Shown in pieces: positions 52,769-62,047 of a stretch of DNA of 64,000 bases. Every line of letters starts with the position of its first letter. The first letter of the stretch is position 1. The stretch comes from Bacillus infantis. Its GTDB lineage: Bacteria; Bacillota; Bacilli; Bacillales; Cytobacillaceae. Where the stretch lies: NCBI RefSeq assembly GCF_020171945.1, contig NZ_JAIVAP010000014.1, forward strand, positions 1 to 64,000, in the 5' to 3' direction. The notes under the pieces are model-generated. The model saw only the letters and a list, made by a program, of their open reading frames with translations, was not told where the DNA came from and made no database searches. Both the position numbers and the translations under genes were made by a program.

Positions 52769-53129
52769 ATTTTGTAGAAAAAATAATAGTATTTATAAAG
52801 AACAATGATTACCAGCATAATCCTGACTGCTGTGATGTCCGTCAAGAAGAAAGCGATGATTATCATAGCGTCAGCAAACAGCAGGATTGTAAATTTTTGC
52901 TTCAGTGTCATCGACTTATTTTTCACAAAGCTTTCTAAGTGTTTTTTGTAGATCCCTGTCTGCTTGAACCAGACTTCGAACCTTTTGGATCCTTTCATAA
53001 AGCAGAATGAGGCCAGCAGAAGCAGCGGGGTGGTCGGAACGACAGGAAGGATGATGCCAAGGATGCCAAGGCCCAGGGCCAGAAAGCCGGCTGCGACGAA
53101 TAAAATCTGTGTTAATTTCCTGATAACAT
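52750..53129 (-). pseudogene. DUF454 (YbaN-like) membrane protein with disrupted start
   Basis: The conserved frame runs ...VIRKLTQILFVAAGF, LGIILPVVPTTPLLLLASF, CFMKGSKRFEVWF and ends at 52750, matching DUF454 inner-membrane proteins of about 125 residues with three to four helices. That frame has no ATG, GTG or TTG before the motif; the only plausible start, ATG 53127-53129 behind AAGGGAAGGGGG, is one base out of frame and stops after five codons. One extra base after the ATG (ATG-GTT-ATC...) would restore the gene. The first in-frame ATG (52996) would remove the conserved N-terminal half. Confidence 0.7.
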
Positions 53130-53202
53130 CTGCCCCCTTCCCTTTCTGAGTCTAATCTACCATTTTCCATAGTAAAAAGATATACCTGATGTACGTAAAG
53201 AA

Positions 53203-53226
53203 AGGCCCTGCATCTGCGCAGGGCCT
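53203..53226 (-). terminator. tcyABC operon terminator
   Basis: AGGCCCTGC (53203-53211) and GCAGGGCCT (53218-53226), perfect 9-bp stem; TTTCTTT follows on the minus strand. Confidence 0.8.
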
Positions 53227-53231
53227 CCACT

Positions 53232-53978
53232 TTATCGGGCAGTCACTTTGTTTAAAAACTGCTGTGTCCTCTTGTTTTGTGACTTTTCAAATACGTCCTC
53301 TGGTGTTCCTCTCTCGACGACAACACCGCCGTCCATGAAGATGACTTCATCGGCAGCTTCGCGGGCAAAACTCATTTCATGTGTAACGATGACCATCGTG
53401 ATATCTTCTTTGGCAAGATCCTTCATGACCTTAAGCACTTCCCCGACCAGCTCCGGATCAAGTGCTGATGTCGGTTCATCGAAGAGCAGCACCTGCGGAT
53501 CCATCGCCATTGCCCGGGCAATGCCGACCCGCTGCTGCTGGCCGCCGGACAGCTGGTGCGGGTAATTATCGGCACGGTCCTTGAGCCCGACTTTTTCGAG
53601 GAGTCCCAGTGCCTTTTTCCGCGCTTCCTCTTTCGAGCGCTTCAGCACCACCATCTGGCCTTCCATTACATTTTCAACCGCGGTCAAATGAGGGAAGAGA
53701 TTATAGTTCTGGAATACCATGCCGGTCTGTTTGCGGAATGCTACCATTTCCGCCGTTTTGATTTTGGCAGAATCTCCGAACTGGAGCGTCTTGTTTCCAA
53801 GCTCGAGTTTTCCGGCATCTGGTGTTTCCAGAAGGTTCATGCACCGGAGAAGGGTAGTTTTTCCCGATCCCGAAGGGCCGATGATAACGGCCGTTTTCCC
53901 GGTCGGAATGGACAGATCGATCCCTTTCAGCACTTCCAGTTCGCCGAATTTCTTATACAGTTTTTCAATCTTTATCAT
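53232..53978 (-). CDS. tcyC: Polar amino-acid (cystine-type) ABC transporter ATPase
   Basis: 248 residues, GlnQ/TcyC-type ATPase: Walker [10 protein letters not shown], signature [15 protein letters not shown], Walker [15 protein letters not shown] and switch [13 protein letters not shown]. It energises uptake through the adjacent permease and binding protein. The permease gene ends 13 bases upstream. Cystine specificity follows from similarity of the set to B. subtilis TcyABC and is not proven. Confidence 0.88.
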   Translation of the reverse strand: MIKIEKLYKKFGELEVLKGIDLSIPTGKTAVIIGPSGSGKTTLLRCMNLLETPDAGKLELGNKTLQFGDSAKIKTAEMVAFRKQTGMVFQNYNLFPHLTAVENVMEGQMVVLKRSKEEARKKALGLLEKVGLKDRADNYPHQLSGGQQQRVGIARAMAMDPQVLLFDEPTSALDPELVGEVLKVMKDLAKEDITMVIVTHEMSFAREAADEVIFMDGGVVVERGTPEDVFEKSQNKRTQQFLNKVTAR

Positions 53979-53991
53979 TCAGGCACCTCCA

Positions 53992-54672
53992 TTATTTTGC
54001 TACGCTTCTTCCAAAACGGTCTTCAAGCTTGTTCTGGAAATAAGACAGGACTGTGCTGAAAATCAGATAAATAAAAGCAACCTCGATGTACAGCCACAGC
54101 GGTTCATAGGTGGCTGCCGCAATCTGCTGCCCCTTTTGGAACATCTCGGTAACCGTGATGGTAGCGGCCAGCGAAGTATCTTTTACCAGGCTGATAAAAG
54201 AATTCCCGAGCGGAGGGAGTGAGACTCTGACTGCCTGTGGAACAATGATGCGCCTCATGGCCTGGCTCCTGGTCATCCCGACAGAGGAAGCTGCCTCCCA
54301 TTGCCCCTTGGGGATGGAAAGGATTGCCGCCCGGATGATTTCAGAGCTGTATGCACCCTTGTTCAAGGTAAAAGCAATCACAGCGGCCGGGAACGGATCC
54401 AGTGTGATGCCTACGCTTGGAAGTCCAAAAAACAGGATGAAAATCTGGACCAGCAGCGGGGTTCCCCTGAAGATCCAAACATAAAACCTGGCCAGCGCGA
54501 CAAGCGGCTTGATGCTGGACAATCGGGCAAGGGCCACAAAAAATGCAAGAATCAAACCGAGAGCAAATGTAATCAATGTGAGCGGGATCGTAAAATAGAT
54601 CCCGGCTTTTAGAATAGGAAAAAAGGAATCAGCGAGGATTCCTATTATTCGTTCTGCGCGTTCATCAAACAT
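53992..54672 (-). CDS. tcyB: Polar amino-acid ABC transporter permease
   Basis: 226 residues, HisM/GlnP-type permease with five helices and the conserved EAA region EAASSVGMTRSQAMRRIIVPQAVRVSLPP (around 133-160; core EAASSVGMTRSQ). Works as a homodimer with the ATPase encoded downstream. The binding-protein gene ends 13 bases upstream. Confidence 0.9.
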   Translation of the reverse strand: MFDERAERIIGILADSFFPILKAGIYFTIPLTLITFALGLILAFFVALARLSSIKPLVALARFYVWIFRGTPLLVQIFILFFGLPSVGITLDPFPAAVIAFTLNKGAYSSEIIRAAILSIPKGQWEAASSVGMTRSQAMRRIIVPQAVRVSLPPLGNSFISLVKDTSLAATITVTEMFQKGQQIAAATYEPLWLYIEVAFIYLIFSTVLSYFQNKLEDRFGRSVAK

Positions 54673-54685
54673 CTATATCAATCCT

Positions 54686-55489
54686 TTATTTCGATACGTC
54701 TGTGTTGAACCATTTTTTAGAGATTTCCAGGTACGTGCCGTCTTCCTTCATTTCTGCAAGAGCTCCGTTCACTGCCTCGACAAGTTCATCGCTGCCTTTG
54801 CGGAAAAGGAAGGCATTGCTTGTTGCATTTTCTTCTTCATAAACTGTTTTTACAGGAAGCTCAGGACGCTGCTTCTTAAGGTCAAGATAAGAAAGGCTGT
54901 CATTGAGTGTCGCATCGATCCTGCCGGATGTAATCAGGTCAATGGATTGGTTGAAGCCTTCCACCACTGTGTTGGTTGCGCCATGCTCCTCGGCAATTTT
55001 ACGGTAGTTGCTGTCAAGTGACTGGCCGACTTTTTTGCCGTCCAAATCATCCAGCGCCTTGATTTCATTATTATCTTCATGAACGACAAGTACCGCTTTT
55101 GAGACGATATACGGATCAGACATATCATATTTCTCCAGGCGTTCCTCACGGACAGCCACTTCATTCGCAACCATGTCATAGCGTTTTGCATCAAGGCCGG
55201 CAATCATGCCATCCCATTTCGTTTCAACAAATTCAGGCTTGATATCAAGGCGCTTGAATACTTCCTCGGCAATCTCAATGTCAAAGCCGGTCAGCTTGCC
55301 TTCTTTATCATGGTAAGTGAACGGGGCATATGTACCTTCAGTCCCGATTGTGATTTCTCCTTTTTCCTTGATCTGGTCATACAGGCTTTGGTCTTTCGCT
55401 GTATCTTTGTCTCCATCGCCGCTGCTTCCGCATGCAGCAAGGGAAATCGCTAATGCAAATGTGAGTAAAATGAGTGCGTACTTCTTCAT
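54686..55489 (-). CDS. tcyA: Amino-acid-binding lipoprotein, cystine-binding type
   Basis: 267 residues. Lipoprotein signal ending in SLAAC (Cys20), short Gly/Asp linker, then the SBP_bac_3 domain beginning ITIGTEGTYAPFTYHD with LTGFDIEIAEEVFKRL and the specificity segment WDGMIAGLDAKRYDM. Similar to the TcyA/FliY cystine-binding group. First gene of the operon with a good sigma-A promoter. AGGAG is 12 bases from the ATG, slightly far. Confidence 0.88.
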   Translation of the reverse strand: MKKYALILLTFALAISLAACGSSGDGDKDTAKDQSLYDQIKEKGEITIGTEGTYAPFTYHDKEGKLTGFDIEIAEEVFKRLDIKPEFVETKWDGMIAGLDAKRYDMVANEVAVREERLEKYDMSDPYIVSKAVLVVHEDNNEIKALDDLDGKKVGQSLDSNYRKIAEEHGATNTVVEGFNQSIDLITSGRIDATLNDSLSYLDLKKQRPELPVKTVYEEENATSNAFLFRKGSDELVEAVNGALAEMKEDGTYLEISKKWFNTDVSK

Positions 55490-55542
55490 GTGTGCATCAA
55501 TCTCCTAGTATTTTTATCGGTTTAATTTAAACAACGTTACTT

Positions 55543-55571
55543 AGATTAATTCACCGGTGCAAAAAAGTCAA
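55543..55571 (-). promoter_or_regulatory. tcyABC promoter
   Basis: On the minus strand TTGACT (55566-55571), 17-base spacer, TAATCT (55543-55548), leader of about 45 bases. No T-box or S-box structure is visible. Confidence 0.65.
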
Positions 55572-55662
55572 CATATATTGCTCGGTATTAAAAAGAATCC
55601 CCTTAATGCCTTTATTTCATGTGCAGATAAAAACTTTCAGCCGGCAATTCCTAAAATCAGCA

Positions 55663-55692
55663 AACCCGCATCCTTTATGCCAGATGCGGGTT
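55663..55692 (-). terminator. Terminator of the MFS/HlyD/flavodoxin operon
   Basis: AACCCGCATC (55663-55672) and GATGCGGGTT (55683-55692), perfect 10-bp stem, TGCTGATTTT downstream on the minus strand. Confidence 0.75.
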
Positions 55693-55697
55693 GAACT

Positions 55698-56060
55698 TTA
55701 CTCTTCTTTTTTCTCGTTCAGTGATTTTAAGGCACCGCGGAATGCGTGGTCATCCATCCTGCTGTCAGAGGAATCCTGCTTTTTCTCTTTTTCCTTCATA
55801 AAAGATTGCAGGGCCTGCCTGTATGCATGGTCTTCCATCCGTTCTGCATCTTCCGCCGCAGGCTTTATCGGTGTGCCTGCTGCTTCCCCTGCATCCTGAA
55901 CAGGTTCAGCATGATGTTCCTCTGGGGCCTGGAGCACTGCCTGGCCGGCACTCTGTTCTTCCTCCTGCAGCTCATGTCTGCGGGAAGATTGTATATTGGC
56001 AGCAATCAGGATGGCAGCCACAATAACCGCAGCCATCAGGCAAAATATAATACCGGCCAT
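55698..56060 (-). CDS. Single-span membrane protein with duplicated DHA(Y/F)R motif
   Basis: 120 residues: N-terminal helix (3-21), Arg-rich junction SSRRHEL, a Gln/Glu/Ala-rich linker, then a duplicated motif, MEDHAYRQALQSFMKEKE and MDDHAFRGALKSLNEKK. I do not recognise the family. The start overlaps the stop of the flavodoxin-like gene by one base, so it is the last gene of the efflux operon and translationally coupled. Confidence 0.65.
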   Translation of the reverse strand: MAGIIFCLMAAVIVAAILIAANIQSSRRHELQEEEQSAGQAVLQAPEEHHAEPVQDAGEAAGTPIKPAAEDAERMEDHAYRQALQSFMKEKEKKQDSSDSRMDDHAFRGALKSLNEKKEE

Positions 56061-56605
56061 TACTGGCCAGCTCCGTCTCTGCCGGCATCCAGACGCCTGG
56101 CCAGAAGGGAAACCCGTTCACCGAGGGCTCTACCGAGTTCCAGCCCTTCAGCTGATATTTTCTCGTCCGAATCAATCGGACAGGTGATGCCGACACCATA
56201 ATAAGAGCCGTATAAAGCATTTGCTGGAATATTCGCAGGCAGACCGGCAATGATCATCCCTTGATGAAGCATAGGCGTAATCAAGTTGAGCATCGTCGCT
56301 TCAAGCCCCCCGTGTGTGGTTGCCGTTGTACAGAAAACCGCGCCGATTTTATTGATCAGCTTTCCTTCGGCCCATAAATAGCCAAGCTTATCGATCCATG
56401 CTTTCAAACCAGAGCTGATGGTTCCAAAATGGCCAGGGCATCCCCAAATGATGGCATCCATCTCCGGGAGCTTATACACATCAGCCTGGCTGACATGATC
56501 AACCAATACCTCTGCTCCCTCTATCTTCCGGGCTCCTTCAGCAATGGACCTGGCCAGAGCTTCCGTATGCATGCCTTCGCTATCGTATACCACATATATC
56601 TTCAA
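56060..56605 (-). CDS. Flavodoxin-like NAD(P)H:quinone reductase (WrbA-related)
   Basis: 181 residues, flavodoxin fold: FMN phosphate loop [15 protein letters not shown] (in place of SxTGxT), then [22 protein letters not shown] and a [16 protein letters not shown] loop as in WrbA-type quinone reductases. It would reduce quinones by two electrons to avoid radical formation. Its place in a MarR-controlled efflux operon suggests defence against quinones or phenolics (inference). Confidence 0.82.
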   Translation of the reverse strand: MKIYVVYDSEGMHTEALARSIAEGARKIEGAEVLVDHVSQADVYKLPEMDAIIWGCPGHFGTISSGLKAWIDKLGYLWAEGKLINKIGAVFCTTATTHGGLEATMLNLITPMLHQGMIIAGLPANIPANALYGSYYGVGITCPIDSDEKISAEGLELGRALGERVSLLARRLDAGRDGAGQ

Positions 56606-56644
56606 CTGCCTTTCCTCCCTCCATTTTTCCTTCGGCCGCTTCTG

Positions 56645-57280
56645 CTAGAGCGAAATCTTCACTTCTGCATTCATCCCTGGAAGCACTTTGTCTGATGCAT
56701 TTTTCAGGGAGATTTTCACTGCAACCTTCTGGGCCACTTTCGTGTAGCTGCCATTGGAGCTTTGCTGAGGAAGCACAGAAAATAATGAATTAGTCGCGAA
56801 GCCGATTTCCTCTACTTCTCCGTCAAACAATGTGTTGCCATCTCCGTCAACTTTGATTTCAACACTGTCCCCGGCTTCAATGTCCTTCAGATCTTTTTCC
56901 TGGATATTGGCCGTGATATAAAGATGCTCCATGTCCGCAGCCACAGCCAGCGCCTGTCCCGCCTGGACCATCTGATGGGGATAGGCTTCATTCTGGATGA
57001 CCGTGCCGTTCATATAGCTGCTGACAGGAACAGAAGACTCTCCTGCCGCTACTTTACCGACGCTTGCATTCTCAGAGACATTTTTCCCTTCTTCCAGATT
57101 CCATTCTGCAAGCATCCCTGATGCCGGTGCCGTCACCTGCATCATATCGGCTGACACCACCGCATCATTGGTCGTTACATAGTTTTCATTCTGGTAATAG
57201 TAATAAGCGCCAGCTGCAATCAATGCAAACACAGCCAGGATTCCAATAATATTTGTCAGGATTAAACGCCCTTTACTCAT
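56645..57280 (-). CDS. HlyD-family efflux adaptor (EmrA-like, short)
   Basis: 211 residues: one N-terminal helix (8-27), then a biotinyl-lipoyl-like barrel (VTAPASGMLAEWNLEEGKNV) and beta-barrel domain, without the long coiled-coil hairpin of Gram-negative EmrA. Works with the DHA2 transporter encoded 30 bp upstream. Ends 40 bases before the flavodoxin gene. Confidence 0.88.
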   Translation of the reverse strand: MSKGRLILTNIIGILAVFALIAAGAYYYYQNENYVTTNDAVVSADMMQVTAPASGMLAEWNLEEGKNVSENASVGKVAAGESSVPVSSYMNGTVIQNEAYPHQMVQAGQALAVAADMEHLYITANIQEKDLKDIEAGDSVEIKVDGDGNTLFDGEVEEIGFATNSLFSVLPQQSSNGSYTKVAQKVAVKISLKNASDKVLPGMNAEVKISL

Positions 57281-57309
57281 TCATCTTTCTCCTCTCAGGT
57301 AACCTCTTC

Positions 57310-58938
57310 TTATTTATGTGCCTGCCTGCTGTCCGGAGCGGGCAGCAGGATTCTTTTTTGCTTTTGGACAAGCGAGCGCCCTTTCCCTGTCATAATCTTG
57401 CTGATTGAAGCCAGCAGCATGATGACGCCGATTCCCAGCATGATTGTAAACAGGTCATGGTATGCCGTTAAGATGGCCGACTTTTTCGCATTAACGACCA
57501 ACTCATAGAACATCATGCTCTTCGCCTTGGCCAACGGCAAGCCGCTTTCCATCAGCTGCCTTGTCATCCTGGCCATTTCCGCCTGCACTTCAGGGTCATA
57601 TTTACTTGCGTGATCCCTTATTGCTTCATAATGATGTGCATTCTGCCTGTATATGAACCAGCCGAGCACCGGAGCGGCCACCGCGCCCGCAAAATTCCTG
57701 ATAGAATGCAGGGTAACTGACCGCTTGGAGGCTTTATGGATATCCCCGGCCAAGGCCGTCCCAAGTGCTCCTGCCACCAGCACCATGCTGACTCCTGCGC
57801 CAAGGCAGGCGATCTGGAAATAGAGAGCCGGAAGGGAGATTTCAGGAGTGATGTTCATCCATCTCCAGCTGACATATATGACAGCCAGTGAGCCGATTGT
57901 ACCCAGAATGCCTGCTCCAAGCCTGTCGTATAATAATGTTTTCAAAATAGCTGTGATCATTATTCCGATGAAAAACCAGAAATAAAAATGAGATAAATAC
58001 TCAAATGGCAGATCTTTATTATTGCGGAGAAACCCATTGATTCCGGCAAGGGCAAAAATGAGCAAAATATGGGACGCCACCGCCATGATTGTGCCTGAGA
58101 CCGGCTTGGCTGATTTGAGAGAGCCAAACGGAACCAGCGGATTTTCCGATTTTAAGTCAATGTAAATAAAGAGAATCATAATAATGCCGGCGAGAACCAG
58201 CAGCGGCCAGATCCTGATGGATGAAAAGCCCTCTTCCATCAGATTGCAAAGGGGATAGGCCAGGCTGAGGATAAACAAGCCTAACAGGAATATCCCTTTA
58301 TTGTCTGCAGGCGGCTCTTTATGCTTTTTCTCATCCTTTGCTGATGGAAGGAAGATGCTCCCCAGAACAAGGCATAAAATGCTTGAAGCAATATTCAGGA
58401 TAAACAGCCAGCGCCACATGCCGGATGTAAGAGAAATGCTCCCAAAGAAAGCTCCGACTGCACTCGACCCAAATAGTCCTCCGATCGCCATCAGCAGGAA
58501 GGTATTGCGGATTTTGTTCGGGAAAGAAGTGAGGCTGACCGGCAAAATCGTCAGGAAAAGAATGCCGGCACTGATCCCCTGTATGATCCGGCCGGCCGTT
58601 AATGTTGTGATGCCCAGTGACAGCGCGTCCAGTACAGAGCCAAGCAGGAAGATCATCACAAATGTCAGATAGTTCCTCTTAAGGCCGACCTTTCTTGCAA
58701 GTACCGGTCCGAGCGGCACACCAAACGCAAATGCGAGGTTGGACAATGTGGACGGCAGAAGCAGATCGTTTGAACCGAGGCTCAGCCCGTTTTGAATAAT
58801 TCCCTGATTGAGAATATAAGATAAATTTAAAAAATACTGCGGCCCGATAGAAAAAATGGTCAGGATGGATATAGCCAAATATTGCGGAATGGCCATCTTT
58901 TTCGCATCAGAGCCGGAAATATTGATAGGTTGGCTCAA
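57310..58938 (-). CDS. DHA2-type (EmrB-like) MFS multidrug transporter
   Basis: 542 residues, 14 predicted helices. Motif A-like GVPLGPVLARKVGLKRN near residue 75-91 and motif C region LLMAIGGLFGSSAVGAFFGS near 150. First gene of the efflux operon, starting at TTG 58936-58938 with GGAGGACCTGCTA upstream. The C-terminal tail is basic. Substrate unknown; the operon partners suggest toxic hydrophobic or phenolic compounds. Confidence 0.9.
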   Translation of the reverse strand: MSQPINISGSDAKKMAIPQYLAISILTIFSIGPQYFLNLSYILNQGIIQNGLSLGSNDLLLPSTLSNLAFAFGVPLGPVLARKVGLKRNYLTFVMIFLLGSVLDALSLGITTLTAGRIIQGISAGILFLTILPVSLTSFPNKIRNTFLLMAIGGLFGSSAVGAFFGSISLTSGMWRWLFILNIASSILCLVLGSIFLPSAKDEKKHKEPPADNKGIFLLGLFILSLAYPLCNLMEEGFSSIRIWPLLVLAGIIMILFIYIDLKSENPLVPFGSLKSAKPVSGTIMAVASHILLIFALAGINGFLRNNKDLPFEYLSHFYFWFFIGIMITAILKTLLYDRLGAGILGTIGSLAVIYVSWRWMNITPEISLPALYFQIACLGAGVSMVLVAGALGTALAGDIHKASKRSVTLHSIRNFAGAVAAPVLGWFIYRQNAHHYEAIRDHASKYDPEVQAEMARMTRQLMESGLPLAKAKSMMFYELVVNAKKSAILTAYHDLFTIMLGIGVIMLLASISKIMTGKGRSLVQKQKRILLPAPDSRQAHK

Positions 58939-58976
58939 TAGCAGGTCCTCCTTTCATGAGATATGTTTCTTTTTGC

Positions 58977-59039
58977 AAGTTGCATAATACAACTTATAAA
59001 CAATATATTGTATTATACAACTTAACAGCGATCTTGCAA
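58977..59039 (-). promoter_or_regulatory. Efflux operon promoter with two MarR-type palindromes
   Basis: Promoter on the minus strand: TTGCAA (59034-59039), 16-base spacer, TATAAT (59012-59017). The perfect palindrome TTGTAT-T-ATACAA (59008-59020) covers the -10, and a second palindrome AAGTTG-CATAATA-CAACTT (58977-58995) lies about 30 bp downstream. Both share GTTGTAT..TACAAC-type arms, as expected for a MarR repressor site. Confidence 0.78.
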
Positions 59040-59059
59040 CAGGTAATTTCCAACAAAAA

Positions 59060-59083
59060 GAGAGAGCCTTGTCTGGCTCTCTC
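59060..59083 (-). terminator. marR gene terminator
   Basis: GAGAGAGCC (59060-59068) and GGCTCTCTC (59075-59083), perfect stem, TTTTTG on the minus strand. Confidence 0.88.
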
Positions 59084-59093
59084 CTCATCCGTA

Positions 59094-59525
59094 TTATTTT
59101 CCCCATAACTTAAAATCTTTATTAAGCCTTGTCAGGCTGGCTTCCAGCCCTGCCAGCTCTTCCGGTGACCAATCCTTCAATATTTCCCCGTATACCGTGT
59201 GGCGTGCTTCTTTCACCTTCTGAAGCACTGCACGGCCTGTATTTGTCAGCTGGACCAGGCTGATCCGGCCGTTATGTTCATCCGGAAAACGTTCAATATA
59301 TGCTTTTCCTTCAAGAACAGCAATCTGCCTGCTTGCTGTAGAAAGATTAAGCATGAGCTTTTCTGCCAAGGCATTGATCGCCAGGGGCTCATGCGCAGAA
59401 ATTTCACTCAGCAGCAGATACTCCGACCGGTCAAGGCTCCCCAGCTTCGGGCTGTGGGCAGTAGTCAGCCTCACAAGCATCGCAATTTCATATTCAATCT
59501 GCCGTAAAGTTTCCTTCAGCACCAT
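59094..59525 (-). CDS. MarR-family regulator of the efflux operon
   Basis: 143 residues, MarR winged helix: dimerisation helices at both ends, recognition region INALAEKLMLNLSTASRQIAVLE and wing DEHNGRISLVQLT with the conserved Asp-x-Arg. No Cys residues, so thiol-based redox sensing of the OhrR/YodB kind is unlikely. Its own terminator separates it from the efflux operon, whose promoter has two palindromes. The region 59526-59736 upstream of it contains no recognised gene. Confidence 0.9.
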   Translation of the reverse strand: MVLKETLRQIEYEIAMLVRLTTAHSPKLGSLDRSEYLLLSEISAHEPLAINALAEKLMLNLSTASRQIAVLEGKAYIERFPDEHNGRISLVQLTNTGRAVLQKVKEARHTVYGEILKDWSPEELAGLEASLTRLNKDFKLWGK

Positions 59526-59736
59526 CCGCCCCCCCTCTTAATAACGCTTTCTTCTATTTGTGATTATGAACCATTTTAACTGCGGTATCAAGGGATGAAT
59601 GTGATGGACATTATTTAGAGTAAGGGGATGAGGCTAATGGCACCGCTCCCTGCTTCAGTCTCCATCCTGCCGGCCGCGACAGACTGCTGACCCCCAACAA
59701 TCAATAACAGAGTTCGGCCCGGCTTGAACTGTATTG

Positions 59737-60444
59737 TCAATTCTCCAAAACTCTCAGCAGCACAGCATGACGGTCAATATCAGGATCCTTTCCTGGATGG
59801 CCATATTGAGAAAAGAACCTTTGTCTGTCCTCAGGAGCGATTCCGCTTCTTTTGACCGGAATTCCATAGCTTACTAGAAAGCGGTCAAGCGAAACGGCCC
59901 TCCTGAAAAACTCTGGCGAATCAGTGCTATCTACCTTTCTCCCATCTTCAAAGAACAGATCATAGCTAACTGAGATTCTGTCTTTAGAGCCAACAATATA
60001 AGAAACCTCAGCCCGGTCAATCTCTTCCCAGCTATATATTTTCTCCTCACTGAAGAGACCGTCCCTGAATTTAATCTCCAATGGTCCAAAGTTGCCATAT
60101 GTATAGTAATCATTCATCAGCAGAATGCTTCCCGCAAGAGCGCCTGCAGCAAATAAAAAGGTATAGATATGTATACCAAATACCTTTCTAGCTTTCTTTT
60201 CCATTATCCGGCCAAAAATGCAAAAAGAGAGAAAAAAAATAACTCCGCCCACCAGTATAACAGCCCAGCGGCTATACAGGAATATGATCCGGCCAGGTGA
60301 ACTGAAGCTTTTCAGCTGGCTGTTGCTGTACCCTTCAATAGCCCATAGGGAAAACATTGCTGCAGCCAGCATCAGTAAACTAAAACTAATAAAAGGATGG
60401 AAGCCCTTTTTTTGCTTTCTGGTTTTATGTTTTTTTGCCTTCAT
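59737..60444 (-). CDS. Hypothetical membrane protein with PH-like soluble domain
   Basis: 235 residues: very basic N-terminus (MKAKKHKTRKQKKG), hydrophobic helices at about 18-36, 54-75 and 90-110, then a soluble domain (KFRDGLFSEEKIYSWEEIDRAEVSY) that resembles bacterial PH-like domains. Function unknown. GGGGGGACGAG precedes the ATG. Confidence 0.65.
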   Translation of the reverse strand: MKAKKHKTRKQKKGFHPFISFSLLMLAAAMFSLWAIEGYSNSQLKSFSSPGRIIFLYSRWAVILVGGVIFFLSFCIFGRIMEKKARKVFGIHIYTFLFAAGALAGSILLMNDYYTYGNFGPLEIKFRDGLFSEEKIYSWEEIDRAEVSYIVGSKDRISVSYDLFFEDGRKVDSTDSPEFFRRAVSLDRFLVSYGIPVKRSGIAPEDRQRFFSQYGHPGKDPDIDRHAVLLRVLEN

Positions 60445-60486
60445 CTCGTCCCCCCTGCACTTCCATTATATAGAGGTAAAAGAAGA

Positions 60487-60511
60487 AAAAGCCAGGCATC
60501 GCCCGGCTTTC
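60487..60511 (-). terminator. nagP terminator
   Basis: AAAGCC and GGCTTT arms with an inner GG/CC pair across one mismatch (60487-60511), T-run on the minus strand. Confidence 0.7.
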
Positions 60512-60517
60512 TCAGTG

Positions 60518-61981
60518 TTATTTCCTGATCTTTTCAATTTCATCGGCTACAAATTGCACTGATGTGCCAACGATGACCTGAATGCTTGTAGGACCGACAA
60601 TATTGATTCCCGGAACCCCGGTATCTTTAATCTTTTTCTGGTCCACGCGCTCCATGTCCTTCACTTCAATCCGAAGGCGGGTCACACAGTTGTCGACAGA
60701 TGTAACGTTCGCATCTCCGCCGAGGCCGTCATAGATTTTAGCAGCCATGATGGCGAATTTTTCATTTCCTGCCGCAGGGGCAGAAGCTCCTCCGCTTTCA
60801 GTGCCTTCCGCTCCTTCAGCCATTTCAACCCGGCCTGGAGTGGAAAGGTTGAATTTGGTGATGAGGAATCTGAACAGTACATAATACAGGACGGCAAATA
60901 CGAGACCCTGAACCAGGAGCATCCACGGCTGGTTGGCAATAGGAATCTTTAGGCTCAATACAAAGTCGACCAGCCCTGCACTGAATCCGAAGCCTGCTGT
61001 CCAATGGAAGAAGGCCGCAACAGCAAGCGAGATTCCCGTTAATGCGGCATGCACGACATAAAGAGCCGGCGCAATGAACATGAATGAGAATTCGAGCGGC
61101 TCAGTCACTCCCGTAAAGAAGGAAGCGAATCCTGCAGCAAGCAATAGGGATGCCGCCATTTTTTTCTGTTTTGATTTTGCCGTATGGTACATTGCCAGGG
61201 CAGCAGCTGGAAGACCGAACATCATAACAGGGAAGAAGCCTGCCTGGTACATGCCAGTTACCCCTTTAGTCCCCTCGCTTGCCCAGAACTTTCCGATATC
61301 ATTGATTCCGACAGTATCGAACCAGAACACAGAGTTCAAAGCATGGTGAAGGCCTGTTGGGATCAGGAGCCTGTTAAAGAACCCGTAAAGCCCTGCTCCC
61401 ACAAAGCCCATCTTGCTTATCGCTGTCCCGAAGGATACCAGTCCGGAGAAGATGAGCGGCCAGACAAAGAACAGGATTGCGGACACAGCCAGCATTGTCA
61501 CAGCGGACATGATCGGCACAAGCCGCTTTCCGCTGAAGAATGCCAGTGCATCCGGAAGCTTCACCTTGGCAAATCGGTTATACATAATCGATGCTACAAT
61601 CCCTGATAAGATACCGACAAATGCATTCTCTATTTTCCCAAAAGCAGGGTTTACATCAGCCGCATCTACACCCTGCAGCATCGCCACCGTGTCAGTTGAC
61701 AGCAGCGTTGTCACAACGAGATATGCGACCAAACCGGAAATCGCTGATGATCCATCCTTTTCCTTTGCCATTCCCAAAGCAATTCCGACTGCAAACAGCA
61801 CCGGAATATGATCCAGGATGGAGCCGCCTGCTTTAATCAGGAAAGCTGCGGCCGGGTTGCCTGCCCCCCAGCCGGTCGGATCAATATAATACCCAATCCC
61901 CATCAAAATCGCAGCCACCGGCAGCACGGCTACAGGCAGCATTAAAGAGCGGCCCATTCTCTGCAAGTACTTCATGACCAT
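60518..61981 (-). CDS. nagP: PTS N-acetylglucosamine-specific EIICB permease
   Basis: 487 residues: EIIC membrane domain (about 1-375) with FNRLLIPTGLHHALNSVFWF and GVTEPLEFSFMFIAP, the substrate-binding signature of the glucose/GlcNAc PTS family, then a linker rich in Gly/Ala/Glu and the EIIB domain with the phosphorylated Cys in VDNCVTRLRIEVKD. It imports and phosphorylates GlcNAc; EIIA must come from elsewhere (e.g. glucose EIIA). Length and motif favour GlcNAc over glucose. ATG 61981 follows AGGGGGGAATAAAAA. The nag catabolic genes are not in the window. Confidence 0.85.
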   Translation of the reverse strand: MVMKYLQRMGRSLMLPVAVLPVAAILMGIGYYIDPTGWGAGNPAAAFLIKAGGSILDHIPVLFAVGIALGMAKEKDGSSAISGLVAYLVVTTLLSTDTVAMLQGVDAADVNPAFGKIENAFVGILSGIVASIMYNRFAKVKLPDALAFFSGKRLVPIMSAVTMLAVSAILFFVWPLIFSGLVSFGTAISKMGFVGAGLYGFFNRLLIPTGLHHALNSVFWFDTVGINDIGKFWASEGTKGVTGMYQAGFFPVMMFGLPAAALAMYHTAKSKQKKMAASLLLAAGFASFFTGVTEPLEFSFMFIAPALYVVHAALTGISLAVAAFFHWTAGFGFSAGLVDFVLSLKIPIANQPWMLLVQGLVFAVLYYVLFRFLITKFNLSTPGRVEMAEGAEGTESGGASAPAAGNEKFAIMAAKIYDGLGGDANVTSVDNCVTRLRIEVKDMERVDQKKIKDTGVPGINIVGPTSIQVIVGTSVQFVADEIEKIRK

Positions 61982-62047
61982 TTTTTATTCCCCCCTAGGT
62001 GAAAAACTTGTTTGTCTAATTTGTAATGCAATGCAGAACGGTCCTCC

